A DNA stretch of 64,000 nt from assembly GCA_963662605.1 (NCBI GenBank), contig OY759785.1:62001-126000 (forward strand). The letters run 5' to 3'. Shown here piece by piece: positions 16,349 through 24,805 of this stretch. The notes under the pieces are model-generated. The model saw nothing but the letters and a program-made list of their open reading frames with translations, was not told the DNA's origin and searched no databases. The first letter of the stretch is position 1, and the number at the start of each line of letters is the position of its first letter. The translations under genes and the position numbers were made by a program. The DNA is from G963662605 sp963662605. GTDB taxonomy: Bacteria > Bacteroidota > Ignavibacteria > Ignavibacteriales > Ignavibacteriaceae.

Positions 16349-17275
16349 ATGAAAAACAAAAAATTTGACATCGTAGGTATTGGAGCCGCCACAGTGGATT
16401 ATTTATCACTGGTTGCGGAGTTCCCCTCGCAAGAGAGTGTGCATAAAGCAATTGCAAGTGAGGTTGACGGCGGAGGTCCGGTTGCGACCGCGCTGGTAAC
16501 GGCGGCAAAACTTGGCGCGACAACGGCATTGATTGATTCCGTCGGTACGGACATCAACGGTAAATATATTTTACAGGGATTGCGCGCGGCAGGCGTCGTG
16601 ACAAAGCATGTTCTCATACGAAAAGACCGCACATCTTCAAGTGCAGCGGTGCTGGTACGTGTAGAAGATGGTGCCCGCTCTATTGTGTACTCACCCGGTG
16701 GTGCCAAAGAACCTTCACCTAAGGAAGTTCCGGAGAAACTCATTGCTCAGGCAAAAATTCTTCACGTCAACGGCAGGCATTTTAAAGCAACCATGCAGGC
16801 CTGTACTTACGCGCGGAAACATCATACATTGATTTCATTCGACGGCGGCTCGCACCGTTATCGTGATGAGCTTCGTCCGCTATTACAGATGAGTAACATT
16901 GCAATTGTATCTGCAAACTTTGCCTTAGATTACACTAAGGCAGAAGATCTCAACGCTGCGGGCAAAGCGCTTCTTCTGGAAGGTCCCGCAATCGTTGTTA
17001 TAACAAACGGCATTCAGGGAAGTTATTTATTTACCGAAGACGCGGTTGAATATCACCAGCCGGCATTCATCCACACCGATGTTATTGACACAACAGGGTG
17101 CGGCGACAGTTATCACGGAGCGTTTCTTTATGCTTTGTGTAATGATTATGATTTGAAAAAGGCGATGAAATTTGCCAGCGCGGTTGCATCAATAAACGCT
17201 ATGACTCTCGGTGGCAGAGCCGGTTTACCTAAACTTAATGAAGTTAAGAGATTCCTTGCAAAGCTTAAGGGTTAA
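16349..17275 (+). CDS. PfkB/ribokinase-family sugar kinase
   Basis: A 308-residue carbohydrate kinase of the PfkB family. The N-terminus 'FDIVGIGAATVDYLSLV' is the substrate-binding start of the fold, 'DGGGPVATALVTAAKLGA' matches the GG hinge region, and 'DTTGCGDSYHGAFLYAL' is PfkB signature 2, with the catalytic Asp in GCGDS. It should transfer phosphate from ATP to a sugar or sugar phosphate; the substrate cannot be told (ribokinase, fructokinase and sulfofructose kinase are all possible). An in-frame TTG at 16325 exists, but the ATG at 16349 gives the expected N-terminus. Its stop codon overlaps that of the convergent GT2 gene by four bases. Confidence 0.88.
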   Translation: MKNKKFDIVGIGAATVDYLSLVAEFPSQESVHKAIASEVDGGGPVATALVTAAKLGATTALIDSVGTDINGKYILQGLRAAGVVTKHVLIRKDRTSSSAAVLVRVEDGARSIVYSPGGAKEPSPKEVPEKLIAQAKILHVNGRHFKATMQACTYARKHHTLISFDGGSHRYRDELRPLLQMSNIAIVSANFALDYTKAEDLNAAGKALLLEGPAIVVITNGIQGSYLFTEDAVEYHQPAFIHTDVIDTTGCGDSYHGAFLYALCNDYDLKKAMKFASAVASINAMTLGGRAGLPKLNEVKRFLAKLKG

Positions 17276-18117
17276 TCCAGTTTAATCGGAGGATTGACAA
17301 AGTATTCTTTCAGCCGGACAATTTCTTTTTTGATTCGTCTTTTAAAAGCTTTGCTCAGACTACCGTCTGCAATAAGTCTTCGCGCGCTTGTCCACACTCT
17401 TGCATCATCTGAATTCAAACAGACTATCTTGCCCTGTGACATTAACGTCATTGCCATCCAGCCATCAGACCATCGGGGACGCGTTGTATTGAAGCCGCCT
17501 ACTTTTCTGCCATCAGCAGTACGAAAAGCAAAATTAAATCCGAGTACGTTAAGATATTCCCTGTTCTTCCGGCGAATATCAAACAATGATTCAGCTAACA
17601 GTTCATAAAGACCAAGAATAAAGCGTCCGTTGTTTTCAGTCGGAATGAACGAGTGCCTTCCATGCGCGACGGATGTTGCCGGATTTTGCAATTCCGTTAC
17701 CATTGCGTCTATCCATCCCGGTGGATAGAAACTATCGCCGTCGGAACATAAATGATAGACACCTTTTGCAACTTCCAATCCCGCCTGCCGAGCGTGACTG
17801 ATGCCCTGCGTTGCGACAAATACCGATTTCACACCGCATTTGTTAATGATTTCCTGCGTCCGGTCGGTGGAGTTGTTATTCATCAACACCAATTCGACTT
17901 TTCTGATTGTTGTCTGATCGGCAAACGTCGAAAGCGTTCTTAAAAGATTTTCTTCCTCATTCCATACCGGCATCAGTACGGATACTTCGGGATCATCACA
18001 CGAAAACCGCGCCAGCTTTGAGCGCAGCGATGCAAAAAGTTCTTCGGGAACTTCATCAAGAGTCTTATATGAATACTGATGTTTTTTCAACCAGTCTGGG
18101 AGTGAAAATCTCGGCAT
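17272..18117 (-). CDS. Family 2 glycosyltransferase
   Basis: A 281-residue GT-A fold glycosyltransferase. SVLMPVWNEEENLLRTL starts the nucleotide-binding fold at about residue 45, 'LVLMNNNSTDRTQEII' follows, and SDGDS near residue 128 supplies the metal-binding D-x-D-like motif. There is no membrane segment, so it is probably cytosolic or peripheral and adds a sugar from a nucleotide donor to a polysaccharide, lipid or protein. It is convergent with the PfkB kinase with overlapping stops (17272-17275) and has no adjacent polysaccharide genes to suggest the acceptor. Confidence 0.88.
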   Translation of the reverse strand: MPRFSLPDWLKKHQYSYKTLDEVPEELFASLRSKLARFSCDDPEVSVLMPVWNEEENLLRTLSTFADQTTIRKVELVLMNNNSTDRTQEIINKCGVKSVFVATQGISHARQAGLEVAKGVYHLCSDGDSFYPPGWIDAMVTELQNPATSVAHGRHSFIPTENNGRFILGLYELLAESLFDIRRKNREYLNVLGFNFAFRTADGRKVGGFNTTRPRWSDGWMAMTLMSQGKIVCLNSDDARVWTSARRLIADGSLSKAFKRRIKKEIVRLKEYFVNPPIKLD

Positions 18118-18612
18118 AGAATAAACTGCTATGTGTTAAACATTTTTGTTTCAATAAAATACAATTTACAATAGAACCGCATAAAATAAAAGAGCCTGCC
18201 CTGGTAAGACGAGTCTCTCGCAGAACAATTATTTCAGGGCTCATCTGAAATTCATGCGGTAAATTTTGACTGTCATTCCGGAAAATCTGTCGCAATAATC
18301 TATGTTTAAGTAGAATAATTCTCTCGACAGATTTATCCGGAATCCAGTTCAGAAATTATATCAAGGTGAATTTTTCCTCGGTGTTGTTCAAAGAATTTCA
18401 TTTCAGACTTGTTAATAAATGAAATTACAAGCTTTTTTACTTGAAATGGCTTTATGTTAATAATCTCAACTAAAACTTGCTTAACTCCTTAAATTCTGGA
18501 TTCCGGATAAATCTGCCGAGCTAAATCCAACCGCCATCTGCTCTTCTGCGGCAGATTTTCCGGAATGACAACCTACGTTATTACTCTTTTGTTACCAAAT
18601 TTTCACGCGTGG
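18118..18612. other. Gene-free region dominated by a nested inverted repeat
   Basis: The 495 bases between the GT2 start and the Kelch gene stop contain no credible gene. Most of the space is the 300-bp palindromic element at 18271-18570. The left 150 bases should carry the GT2 promoter. Confidence 0.6.
18271..18570. repeat. 300-bp nested inverted-repeat element
   Basis: Outer arms at 18271-18293 (TGTCATTCCGGAAAATCTG then TCGC) and 18548-18570 are inverted with one mismatch. Inner arms at 18325-18347 (CGACAGATTTATCCGGAA...) and 18496-18518 (CTGGATTCCGGATAAATCTG...) are also inverted with one mismatch. Each half is itself an imperfect hairpin of about 77 bp, so the element is two copies of one hairpin repeat in opposite orientation around about 148 bp of AT-rich sequence. 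It could be a MITE or a BIME-like pair; it encodes nothing. Confidence 0.85.
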
Positions 18613-21207
18613 TTATTTTATCAACAGCATCTTCTTTGTTATTACCTGATCGCTCATGCGCAGGCGGTAGAGATATACACCGCTCGCAAGTTGTGAAGCG
18701 TTGAACTTCACTTCGTGTTCACCCGCAGGTTTAAATTCATTAATGAGCGTGGCTATTTCCCTGCCCATAATATCATATACAGTCAAATTCACTAATCCGC
18801 TTTGCTTCAAATTGAATTTGACTGTGGTTGACGGGTTAAACGGATTCGGATAATTCTGTGCCAGCGAGAATGAATTGACGTGCGTGTAACTGTCTTTTAT
18901 ATCCGTCGTACTCACATTAATAAAGACAGTCGAATCAACCGCGTCGAAATTACTTGAAACAAATCCGCCCGCGACGAATATTTTTCCGCCCGGAAACATG
19001 GTCATGCTTCCCTGATCGTAATAATAATCCGGTGTGTTTTCAACTTTACCAATTGTCAGTTTACCCGATGAAGCATTAACGGCACACAATATATACTTTC
19101 GCACGGTTGAGGCTTTTGCTGAAAGCATATAGATTGTTCCCGTTGAGGCATCTACTATCGGACGGTTGAAAGAAATCGAATCACCGGCTGCAAGATTATA
19201 ATCCGGTAATGCCGGACTTGTATTAAGGACTTCAATTGCTGCCGTTGCGGGGTTAACTGTGAAAAGTCTAAATCTCGTAATTCCCGCAGTGTCTTTGCTT
19301 GCAAGATAAACATACCTTCTGTCGCTCAACCGGATCATACTCGGATCCGTGAGGTAATAGGTATTGCGGGGAACATATCCGGCAACATCGGTAAAAAGCG
19401 AAGCGCGGACTTGCGTAAATGAATTAGTCGCAACGTTGTATTGTTCAACAGCTTCCGGACTAGTACTGCTGCCGTAGGGTTCAGTACCGCCGAACACCAG
19501 AGCTCCGCCGTCATTGAGCGGAACAACAACCGGATAAGCCCTTCCCTGAATTACCGCACCTGTTGCAGTCATGGTGTTTAATGCCGGATCATATACTTCG
19601 GCAACCGAAGCAGAGGAGGTACTATACCAGCAGCCGACCACCAAGACCTTTCCGTTTTTCAGTGTGGCTGCCTGTGCCATTGTTCTGACATAATTCATTG
19701 AAGGTCCTGCAGTAAAAGTGTTGCTCGCCGGATCAAAAATCTCAGTACTGGAGAGCTGTCCCACACCCAAGTCCGAGCTCATACCACCGGCGATAAAAAT
19801 TTTCCCATTTGGCAGAGTAGCAATACCGGTAAAGTCGCGATAATCCTGCATAGTCAATTGTGTAAACGTGTTTGTCACTGGATTATAAATCTCCGCCGTG
19901 TTTGATCTCGCAAAACTATATGCGTGTCCGCCGAATACGGCAAAACGTCCATCGCCCAGCCTAACCGATGCGGCAGCCATCTTCGTGCCGTTCATTTTGG
20001 GACCATTAATGAACGCGGTATTATCACCAGACTGTTGTGGCAGCTTAATAATGAGAGAACTATCAACCGCGTTAAAATTAGTCGAAGCATAACCGCCAAT
20101 GACTATGAGTGTATTTTCATCAATCAGCGAAATACTTGATTGATTATAGTAATAGTCCGGTGTGTTTTCTTCTTTACCAATAGTTAAAGCTCCGGTCAGA
20201 GAATTAACCGAGCACATAACATATTTTCTACCGGAAGCTGTTGCCTTGCTCGAAAGCATGTAAACCATATTCTTCTGGCCGATTACAATCGGACGCAGGA
20301 AGAATATTGAATCACCGGCCACGGGGTTGTAATCGGGCAGCGAAGATAGTAATGCAAAAGCGCCTGTTGAAGGATCAACGGTAAACAATCTGAATTTTGT
20401 TATTCCCGCGGTATCTTTACTCGCAAGATATACCAGCCGGCCGTCCTGCAGGGACATGTTTTTTGTATCGGTAAAAAAGTAATCGTTTCTCGGAATATAT
20501 CCGCCGACATCCTCAAACAATGTTGCACGTACCTGCGAAAAAGTTTTTGTTGCAGCATCAAATTTTTCCACGGCTTCAGGATACGTGCTGCCGCCATATG
20601 AATCACTGCCGCCGAAAACGAGTGCATTGCCGTCATTCAAAGCAACAACAACAGGATATGCCCTGTTCTGCACAACCGGGCCTGTAGATGTCATTGTATT
20701 TGCTACCGGATCAAATACATCAGCTATTTGAGCGCCTTTGGTATAATACCAGCATCCGACAATAAGAACTTTTCCGCTCGCCAATGTAGCAGCCTGTGTC
20801 ATCGTTCTAATGTAGCTCATCGTTGGACCTGCGGTAAAGGTATTTGTTGACGGATCGAAAATTTCAGTTGAGGATAATTGCCCGACTCCCAAATCCGAAC
20901 TCATGCCTCCCGCCAGAAAAATCTTTCCGTTTGGCAAAACCGTAATCGCTGAATTATCGCGATAATCCTGCATGGTTAATTGGGAAAAAGTATTCGTTTG
21001 TGGATTATATATGTCCGCGGTATTTGATCTGGCAAATCCGCTGCTGTGCCCGCCGAATGCCGCGACGCGCCCATCCGGCAATTTAACCGAAGCGGCGGCC
21101 ATTCTGGTTGAGGTCAACTTCGGACCATTCACAAATTCCACCCCTTGCGCAAAGGTTATCGCGGTAAGAAATGTACACAATACCGCATAGTACACCATAG
21201 ACTTCAT
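18613..21207 (-). CDS. Duplicated Kelch-repeat protein with T9SS sorting domain
   Basis: An 864-residue exported protein. A signal peptide (MKSMVYYAVLCTFLTAITFAQ) is followed by two tandem homologous halves of about 375 residues (about 22-395 and 397-770), each beginning NGPK and containing Kelch-like 'AAFGGHS..ARSNTADIYNPQTNTF', 'LPNGKIFLAGGMSSDLGVGQ' and 'ALVFGG' units, i.e. beta-propeller blades. From about residue 780 the 'QNYPNPFNPSTTVKFNL', 'VYDIMGREIATL' and 'LASGVYLYRL' sequence is a type A type-IX secretion sorting domain, so the protein should be displayed at or released from the cell surface. It is last in a nine-gene co-oriented array, 62 bases after the papain-like gene. Ligand unknown. 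Confidence 0.92.
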   Translation of the reverse strand: MKSMVYYAVLCTFLTAITFAQGVEFVNGPKLTSTRMAAASVKLPDGRVAAFGGHSSGFARSNTADIYNPQTNTFSQLTMQDYRDNSAITVLPNGKIFLAGGMSSDLGVGQLSSTEIFDPSTNTFTAGPTMSYIRTMTQAATLASGKVLIVGCWYYTKGAQIADVFDPVANTMTSTGPVVQNRAYPVVVALNDGNALVFGGSDSYGGSTYPEAVEKFDAATKTFSQVRATLFEDVGGYIPRNDYFFTDTKNMSLQDGRLVYLASKDTAGITKFRLFTVDPSTGAFALLSSLPDYNPVAGDSIFFLRPIVIGQKNMVYMLSSKATASGRKYVMCSVNSLTGALTIGKEENTPDYYYNQSSISLIDENTLIVIGGYASTNFNAVDSSLIIKLPQQSGDNTAFINGPKMNGTKMAAASVRLGDGRFAVFGGHAYSFARSNTAEIYNPVTNTFTQLTMQDYRDFTGIATLPNGKIFIAGGMSSDLGVGQLSSTEIFDPASNTFTAGPSMNYVRTMAQAATLKNGKVLVVGCWYSTSSASVAEVYDPALNTMTATGAVIQGRAYPVVVPLNDGGALVFGGTEPYGSSTSPEAVEQYNVATNSFTQVRASLFTDVAGYVPRNTYYLTDPSMIRLSDRRYVYLASKDTAGITRFRLFTVNPATAAIEVLNTSPALPDYNLAAGDSISFNRPIVDASTGTIYMLSAKASTVRKYILCAVNASSGKLTIGKVENTPDYYYDQGSMTMFPGGKIFVAGGFVSSNFDAVDSTVFINVSTTDIKDSYTHVNSFSLAQNYPNPFNPSTTVKFNLKQSGLVNLTVYDIMGREIATLINEFKPAGEHEVKFNASQLASGVYLYRLRMSDQVITKKMLLIK

Positions 21208-21269
21208 AGCCGTATCCCTAATTATGTTTGTAGCCTGATTTGAACACTGTTAACCGGGTATTTGCTTAC

Positions 21270-22634
21270 TCAATAATGTGGTATTTCCACGAGAACGGGA
21301 ATAACAGTTTTCCCGCCGCTTTTAGCCTTAAATAAAATCTTTGAACTTCCGTCAAATTCTATATTGCGAAAGTCTATTCCGTCGGTCTTCATAGCTTCAC
21401 TAAAGCGCTGTTCCATAGTGCCTTTTCCGTTTTCTATCGAGCGGATAATATCATCTATCGGCAGCTGCTTTGTAGAGTAGAGAAAACAGTAATACGAAGC
21501 TCCGGAAGCCGAATCCAGCATCGTGTAACTGTCTTCATCCGGAATCGCCACGTCGTTTTTCTTATACGGAAGATAGGCGATCATTTTATCGTTAAAAGGA
21601 AATAGTTTTTCAACTTTAAATGTTTTATCGGTTCCGAATGCGTACACGTATGCCGGTTCATCGTTCGTAACATAGACCTGAAATAGTGTGCCGCTCGGAT
21701 AGCTTTTGTCCATTACATAATATCTTCCGTTATGCGTAGCAGTCATTTCCGTCCCGTTACTTTCACGGAACAGCAGTCCGCCGTTTAAATCATATTTTTT
21801 GCCGGACTGCGCTTTTCTATCAAGTAGCTCAAATCCGTACTTGCAGAAATAATCCATGTCGTCGTATTTGATCCACATGAATCCGCCATTCCCCCAATCT
21901 GTTCCCCAACTGTTCATTACTTCAAATGCACCACCGGATTTATTGTCGTCGTATCCGATAATTGCCATACCGTGACCGCGGCCGAATTCTTTATATTCAT
22001 TTGCAGCCGGTTTCCATACCTGTCTTGCATTGCTGAATGACGGAGGGCAGTCGAAAGCAATAATAACGGGGTTTCCCTCAGATAAACTCTTTTTTATATA
22101 CGGAGTCTTTTTTGCAATCGAGCGGTCAACGATAACACGATACTCGATAATTTTACTGCCCGAAGCACTTTTTTTATCAATATCGGTTACCCTGCGCGCG
22201 CAGCTGAAATCGAATTCATTCAGCGATAAGGCACCCTGAATTTTCAATACATCTAAAGCACTGCCGAGTGAAACGCCGATATTACAATCATCGCCTTTTC
22301 TAAGTTGGTTATACACGTACGATGGAGAGAAAGCGTATTTGTTGATTTCTTCTTTTTTCCAATCGCGTTTCATAGCCTCAAGAATTGTTCTTCCGGCATA
22401 CGTGGTTGACCATCCTGCACAGGTGCTTGTCATACCCTGATTGCCCGGCGTCGGGCAATACTGCTTCAGTGAAGCCTGCGATGGCAATACGGTATATGTT
22501 CCTCTTGTTAAGGGCGCTGCCGTCGGACAATCTTTATAAACTTCCGGATCCAGTAATGCACCCATTCCAAATTCTTGCGAATAAGCAAGTCCGTTTAATA
22601 CAACCAGACAAAAAAGGAGCGGTATAGCTTTCAC
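21270..22634 (-). CDS. Secreted papain-like (C1) cysteine peptidase
   Basis: A 454-residue protein with a signal peptide (MKAIPLLFCLVVLNGLAYSQ). The papain core has the oxyanion Gln66 and catalytic Cys72 in NQGMTSTCAGWS, catalytic His221 in GHGMAIIGYDD and Asn241 in NSWGTDWGNGGF; the spacing Gln to Cys (six) matches papain although the flanking CGSCWAF is not conserved. There is little room for an inhibitory propeptide (about 35-45 residues). About 180 further C-terminal residues of unknown fold follow. The GTG start at 22634 lies 15 bases after the FecR-like gene. It probably acts in the periplasm or outside the cell; substrate unknown. Confidence 0.88.
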   Translation of the reverse strand: MKAIPLLFCLVVLNGLAYSQEFGMGALLDPEVYKDCPTAAPLTRGTYTVLPSQASLKQYCPTPGNQGMTSTCAGWSTTYAGRTILEAMKRDWKKEEINKYAFSPSYVYNQLRKGDDCNIGVSLGSALDVLKIQGALSLNEFDFSCARRVTDIDKKSASGSKIIEYRVIVDRSIAKKTPYIKKSLSEGNPVIIAFDCPPSFSNARQVWKPAANEYKEFGRGHGMAIIGYDDNKSGGAFEVMNSWGTDWGNGGFMWIKYDDMDYFCKYGFELLDRKAQSGKKYDLNGGLLFRESNGTEMTATHNGRYYVMDKSYPSGTLFQVYVTNDEPAYVYAFGTDKTFKVEKLFPFNDKMIAYLPYKKNDVAIPDEDSYTMLDSASGASYYCFLYSTKQLPIDDIIRSIENGKGTMEQRFSEAMKTDGIDFRNIEFDGSSKILFKAKSGGKTVIPVLVEIPHY

Positions 22635-22649
22635 GTTGGTTTTTCCGTA

Positions 22650-23579
22650 TTAATTTTTAGGTTTAACAAGTTCCGCTTTGGCGGCCAAGCCGTTTTCAGC
22701 CAGAAAAACCGCGTAATCAATCGCGTATTCTTCCGCACCACCGGAGATGGCATATGCCTTTTCGAAATAATTCATAGCGTCAACATTTATGCCCTGAGCA
22801 ACAAAATACTTTGCGAACAAAAAATTGTTCAGTGCGGATGATTCGTCTGGCATCTCTTTTTTCATAATGTCTAACGTATCGCTAACGAGTTTCTTTTTTG
22901 TATTCGAAACAAGCGCGAGTGTATGCGTGCCTGAGTTAACGGCTGCATCGGCATCATTAGAAACAATCCACGTATACTGCAAGTTCGGATTAAGTTTCAG
23001 CATGTCCAGATCAACCGCAAGTGCAGTATCTTTGGTGTCTTTCATATATATGGTAATGCCGGCAGGATTTATAATGCGAAGCACGTAGCCCGAAGCATTT
23101 TTAAGTTTATACCAGCTAAATACGGTTTCGGTAGAAAATGTTACCATCGCGGGAGGTACGCCGATCTCTATCGCGTTACCAAGAGAGCGGAAGACGGCTC
23201 CGAGCATAGTCATTTTCTTGGACTTGCTCTTGCTGACCATTTCATTTGCGACATACCCGGCAAACTTTTGATTAAAAGATGCGTCTCCTTTTGCCACAGA
23301 TTTAACGAGAGCCGCGGCATCATACTCCCCGGCTTTTTTTAGCTCAAGTGTTTTTCCTTTGACATGAACCAAACCGAGATAATCACCGGCCGCAAGTTTA
23401 ATTTTATCGCTTATGGTGATTTTATCTCCCGAATGCACCTTTACCCAATTCCCCGCAGCAGCCTTAATTTCCACTGCCCCCCTCGCGCTCATCACGGTGA
23501 ATGCCGTTTCCTGCGCGAATGTTCTGCTGCATGAAAAAATAAAGATGAACACAATTAATCGAAGCACAACAGATTTCAT
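22650..23579 (-). CDS. Exported FecR-like/TPR-like protein
   Basis: A 309-residue exported protein. After a signal peptide ending near 'SCSRTFAQ', residues about 25-105 look FecR-like ('ARGAVEIKAAAGNWVKVHSGDKI....IKLAAGDYLGLVHVKGKTLEL'). The middle, about 150-220, resembles a small beta-sandwich ('FSWYKLKNASGYVLRIINPAG'). The C-terminal 70 residues are helical and TPR-like ('FLFAKYFVAQGINVDAMNYFEKAYAI'). FecR domains transmit or bind envelope signals; here no sigma factor is nearby. Start at 23579 places it one base after the CHASE2 stop; an upstream in-frame Met (23594) would overlap that gene. It is the third gene of the caspase operon. Confidence 0.75.
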   Translation of the reverse strand: MKSVVLRLIVFIFIFSCSRTFAQETAFTVMSARGAVEIKAAAGNWVKVHSGDKITISDKIKLAAGDYLGLVHVKGKTLELKKAGEYDAAALVKSVAKGDASFNQKFAGYVANEMVSKSKSKKMTMLGAVFRSLGNAIEIGVPPAMVTFSTETVFSWYKLKNASGYVLRIINPAGITIYMKDTKDTALAVDLDMLKLNPNLQYTWIVSNDADAAVNSGTHTLALVSNTKKKLVSDTLDIMKKEMPDESSALNNFLFAKYFVAQGINVDAMNYFEKAYAISGGAEEYAIDYAVFLAENGLAAKAELVKPKN

Positions 23580-23580
23580 T

Positions 23581-24792
23581 TTATTTTTTACCATATTTTT
23601 CTTTGAGGTGTTGAAAAAATTTTAGTTCATAAGTTTTATAAAAATCTATAGAAGACGGCACCATGACAATTGCCGCCATCGCGAGCGTCAAATTCGTCCG
23701 GTATGCAAGAAAAGCAAAGATTGCCAAACCCATATACACCGTTCCGATGGTCTGTATAGAGAGCACCAGTTTGGTGAACGTGCCCGACAACATGCCGAAT
23801 TTTCCTTGTATAGCCGAAATCAATATAACATTCAAATAGCATAATATAAACGCGAGCAGCACACCGAGCCCGAAGGACATCTGCTCAATATACCCGTCCG
23901 TAAGAAGCATGGAAACAATGTTCGCGTGAATAATGACTCCATACATATCAGGAAAGTTTCGTCCCGCGTATTGCGGATTCATCGGAGTGAAAAATATGTC
24001 GTCAAGAGATGTTCTGTCTATTGTTTCGCCCATGTACCCCATGATGACGATTTTATCCTTAATAAACGCCGGGGCAAACGTTGAATCGAACAACTCCGGT
24101 GTATCAATAAAATAAAACTTGTCATGGTTGCCGCGATAGTTTACCATTTCATATTCAACATTGCGCTTACTAAGTTTTGCGTATCTGGCGCTGTCAACTA
24201 TCTGTAAAATCGCGGATGTGATAGAATTGACCCTTGTTCCCTTTGAAATTGAGAACGGACAGTATTTTCTTATCGTTCTAAAACTTCCGCCCGCATCATC
24301 CGGTAGATTCGCATAGCCGTTCTTCGCGTAGCGGTTAAAGATATCAATTGATGTCTTCACCGTATCGTAGGAATCGGTACTCTCATTGTAATTATCCAGA
24401 CGGTTGACCATAACCAGATTTTTTACCTGAGAGAATTCTCCTGCCAGTGCAAAATCGGCGGAAGGGTCAGCGCCCTCGCGGGCGAAGACAATATCCAACG
24501 CGATAACTTTCGGGCTGTAGGAATTGATGACGTGTATTTGATGTGCTATTTCGGCACGCGACAGGCTGCCGATATTGACCAGCACGATATTCGTGTCGGC
24601 ATCGGGCGTGGAGCGCAGTTGCGAGTAATAGAGATCGTAAACATCAAAATCGCGCAGGGCATTTACCATGGGATCGAGAAATTTAAAATTTATCGGAAGC
24701 ATGGATAGTATATAACCCAGCACAAATATATTCGCGGTTATGATAAGAGCATCAAGCCGGAAAAAATGCTTTTTTATTTTAGTCTGCAGCAT
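23581..24792 (-). CDS. CHASE2-domain membrane protein without output domain
   Basis: A 403-residue membrane protein. One transmembrane helix (about 15-38) is followed by an extracytoplasmic CHASE2 domain (about 45-300), including 'NIVLVNIGSLSR', 'VIALDIVFAREGADP', 'MVNYRGNHDKFYFIDTPEL' and 'IKDKIVIMGYMGETIDRT...TP'. Three hydrophobic helices (about 310-385) and a short tail end the protein. CHASE2 is normally attached to cyclase, kinase or other outputs; none is present here, so a partner must carry the signal. The ATG at 24790-24792 is preferred to a GTG at 24828 that would overlap the caspase gene. It sits 13 bases after the caspase stop, which suggests that the two work together. Confidence 0.85.
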   Translation of the reverse strand: MLQTKIKKHFFRLDALIITANIFVLGYILSMLPINFKFLDPMVNALRDFDVYDLYYSQLRSTPDADTNIVLVNIGSLSRAEIAHQIHVINSYSPKVIALDIVFAREGADPSADFALAGEFSQVKNLVMVNRLDNYNESTDSYDTVKTSIDIFNRYAKNGYANLPDDAGGSFRTIRKYCPFSISKGTRVNSITSAILQIVDSARYAKLSKRNVEYEMVNYRGNHDKFYFIDTPELFDSTFAPAFIKDKIVIMGYMGETIDRTSLDDIFFTPMNPQYAGRNFPDMYGVIIHANIVSMLLTDGYIEQMSFGLGVLLAFILCYLNVILISAIQGKFGMLSGTFTKLVLSIQTIGTVYMGLAIFAFLAYRTNLTLAMAAIVMVPSSIDFYKTYELKFFQHLKEKYGKK

Positions 24793-24805
24793 ATAGTGAT
24801 TCAGT

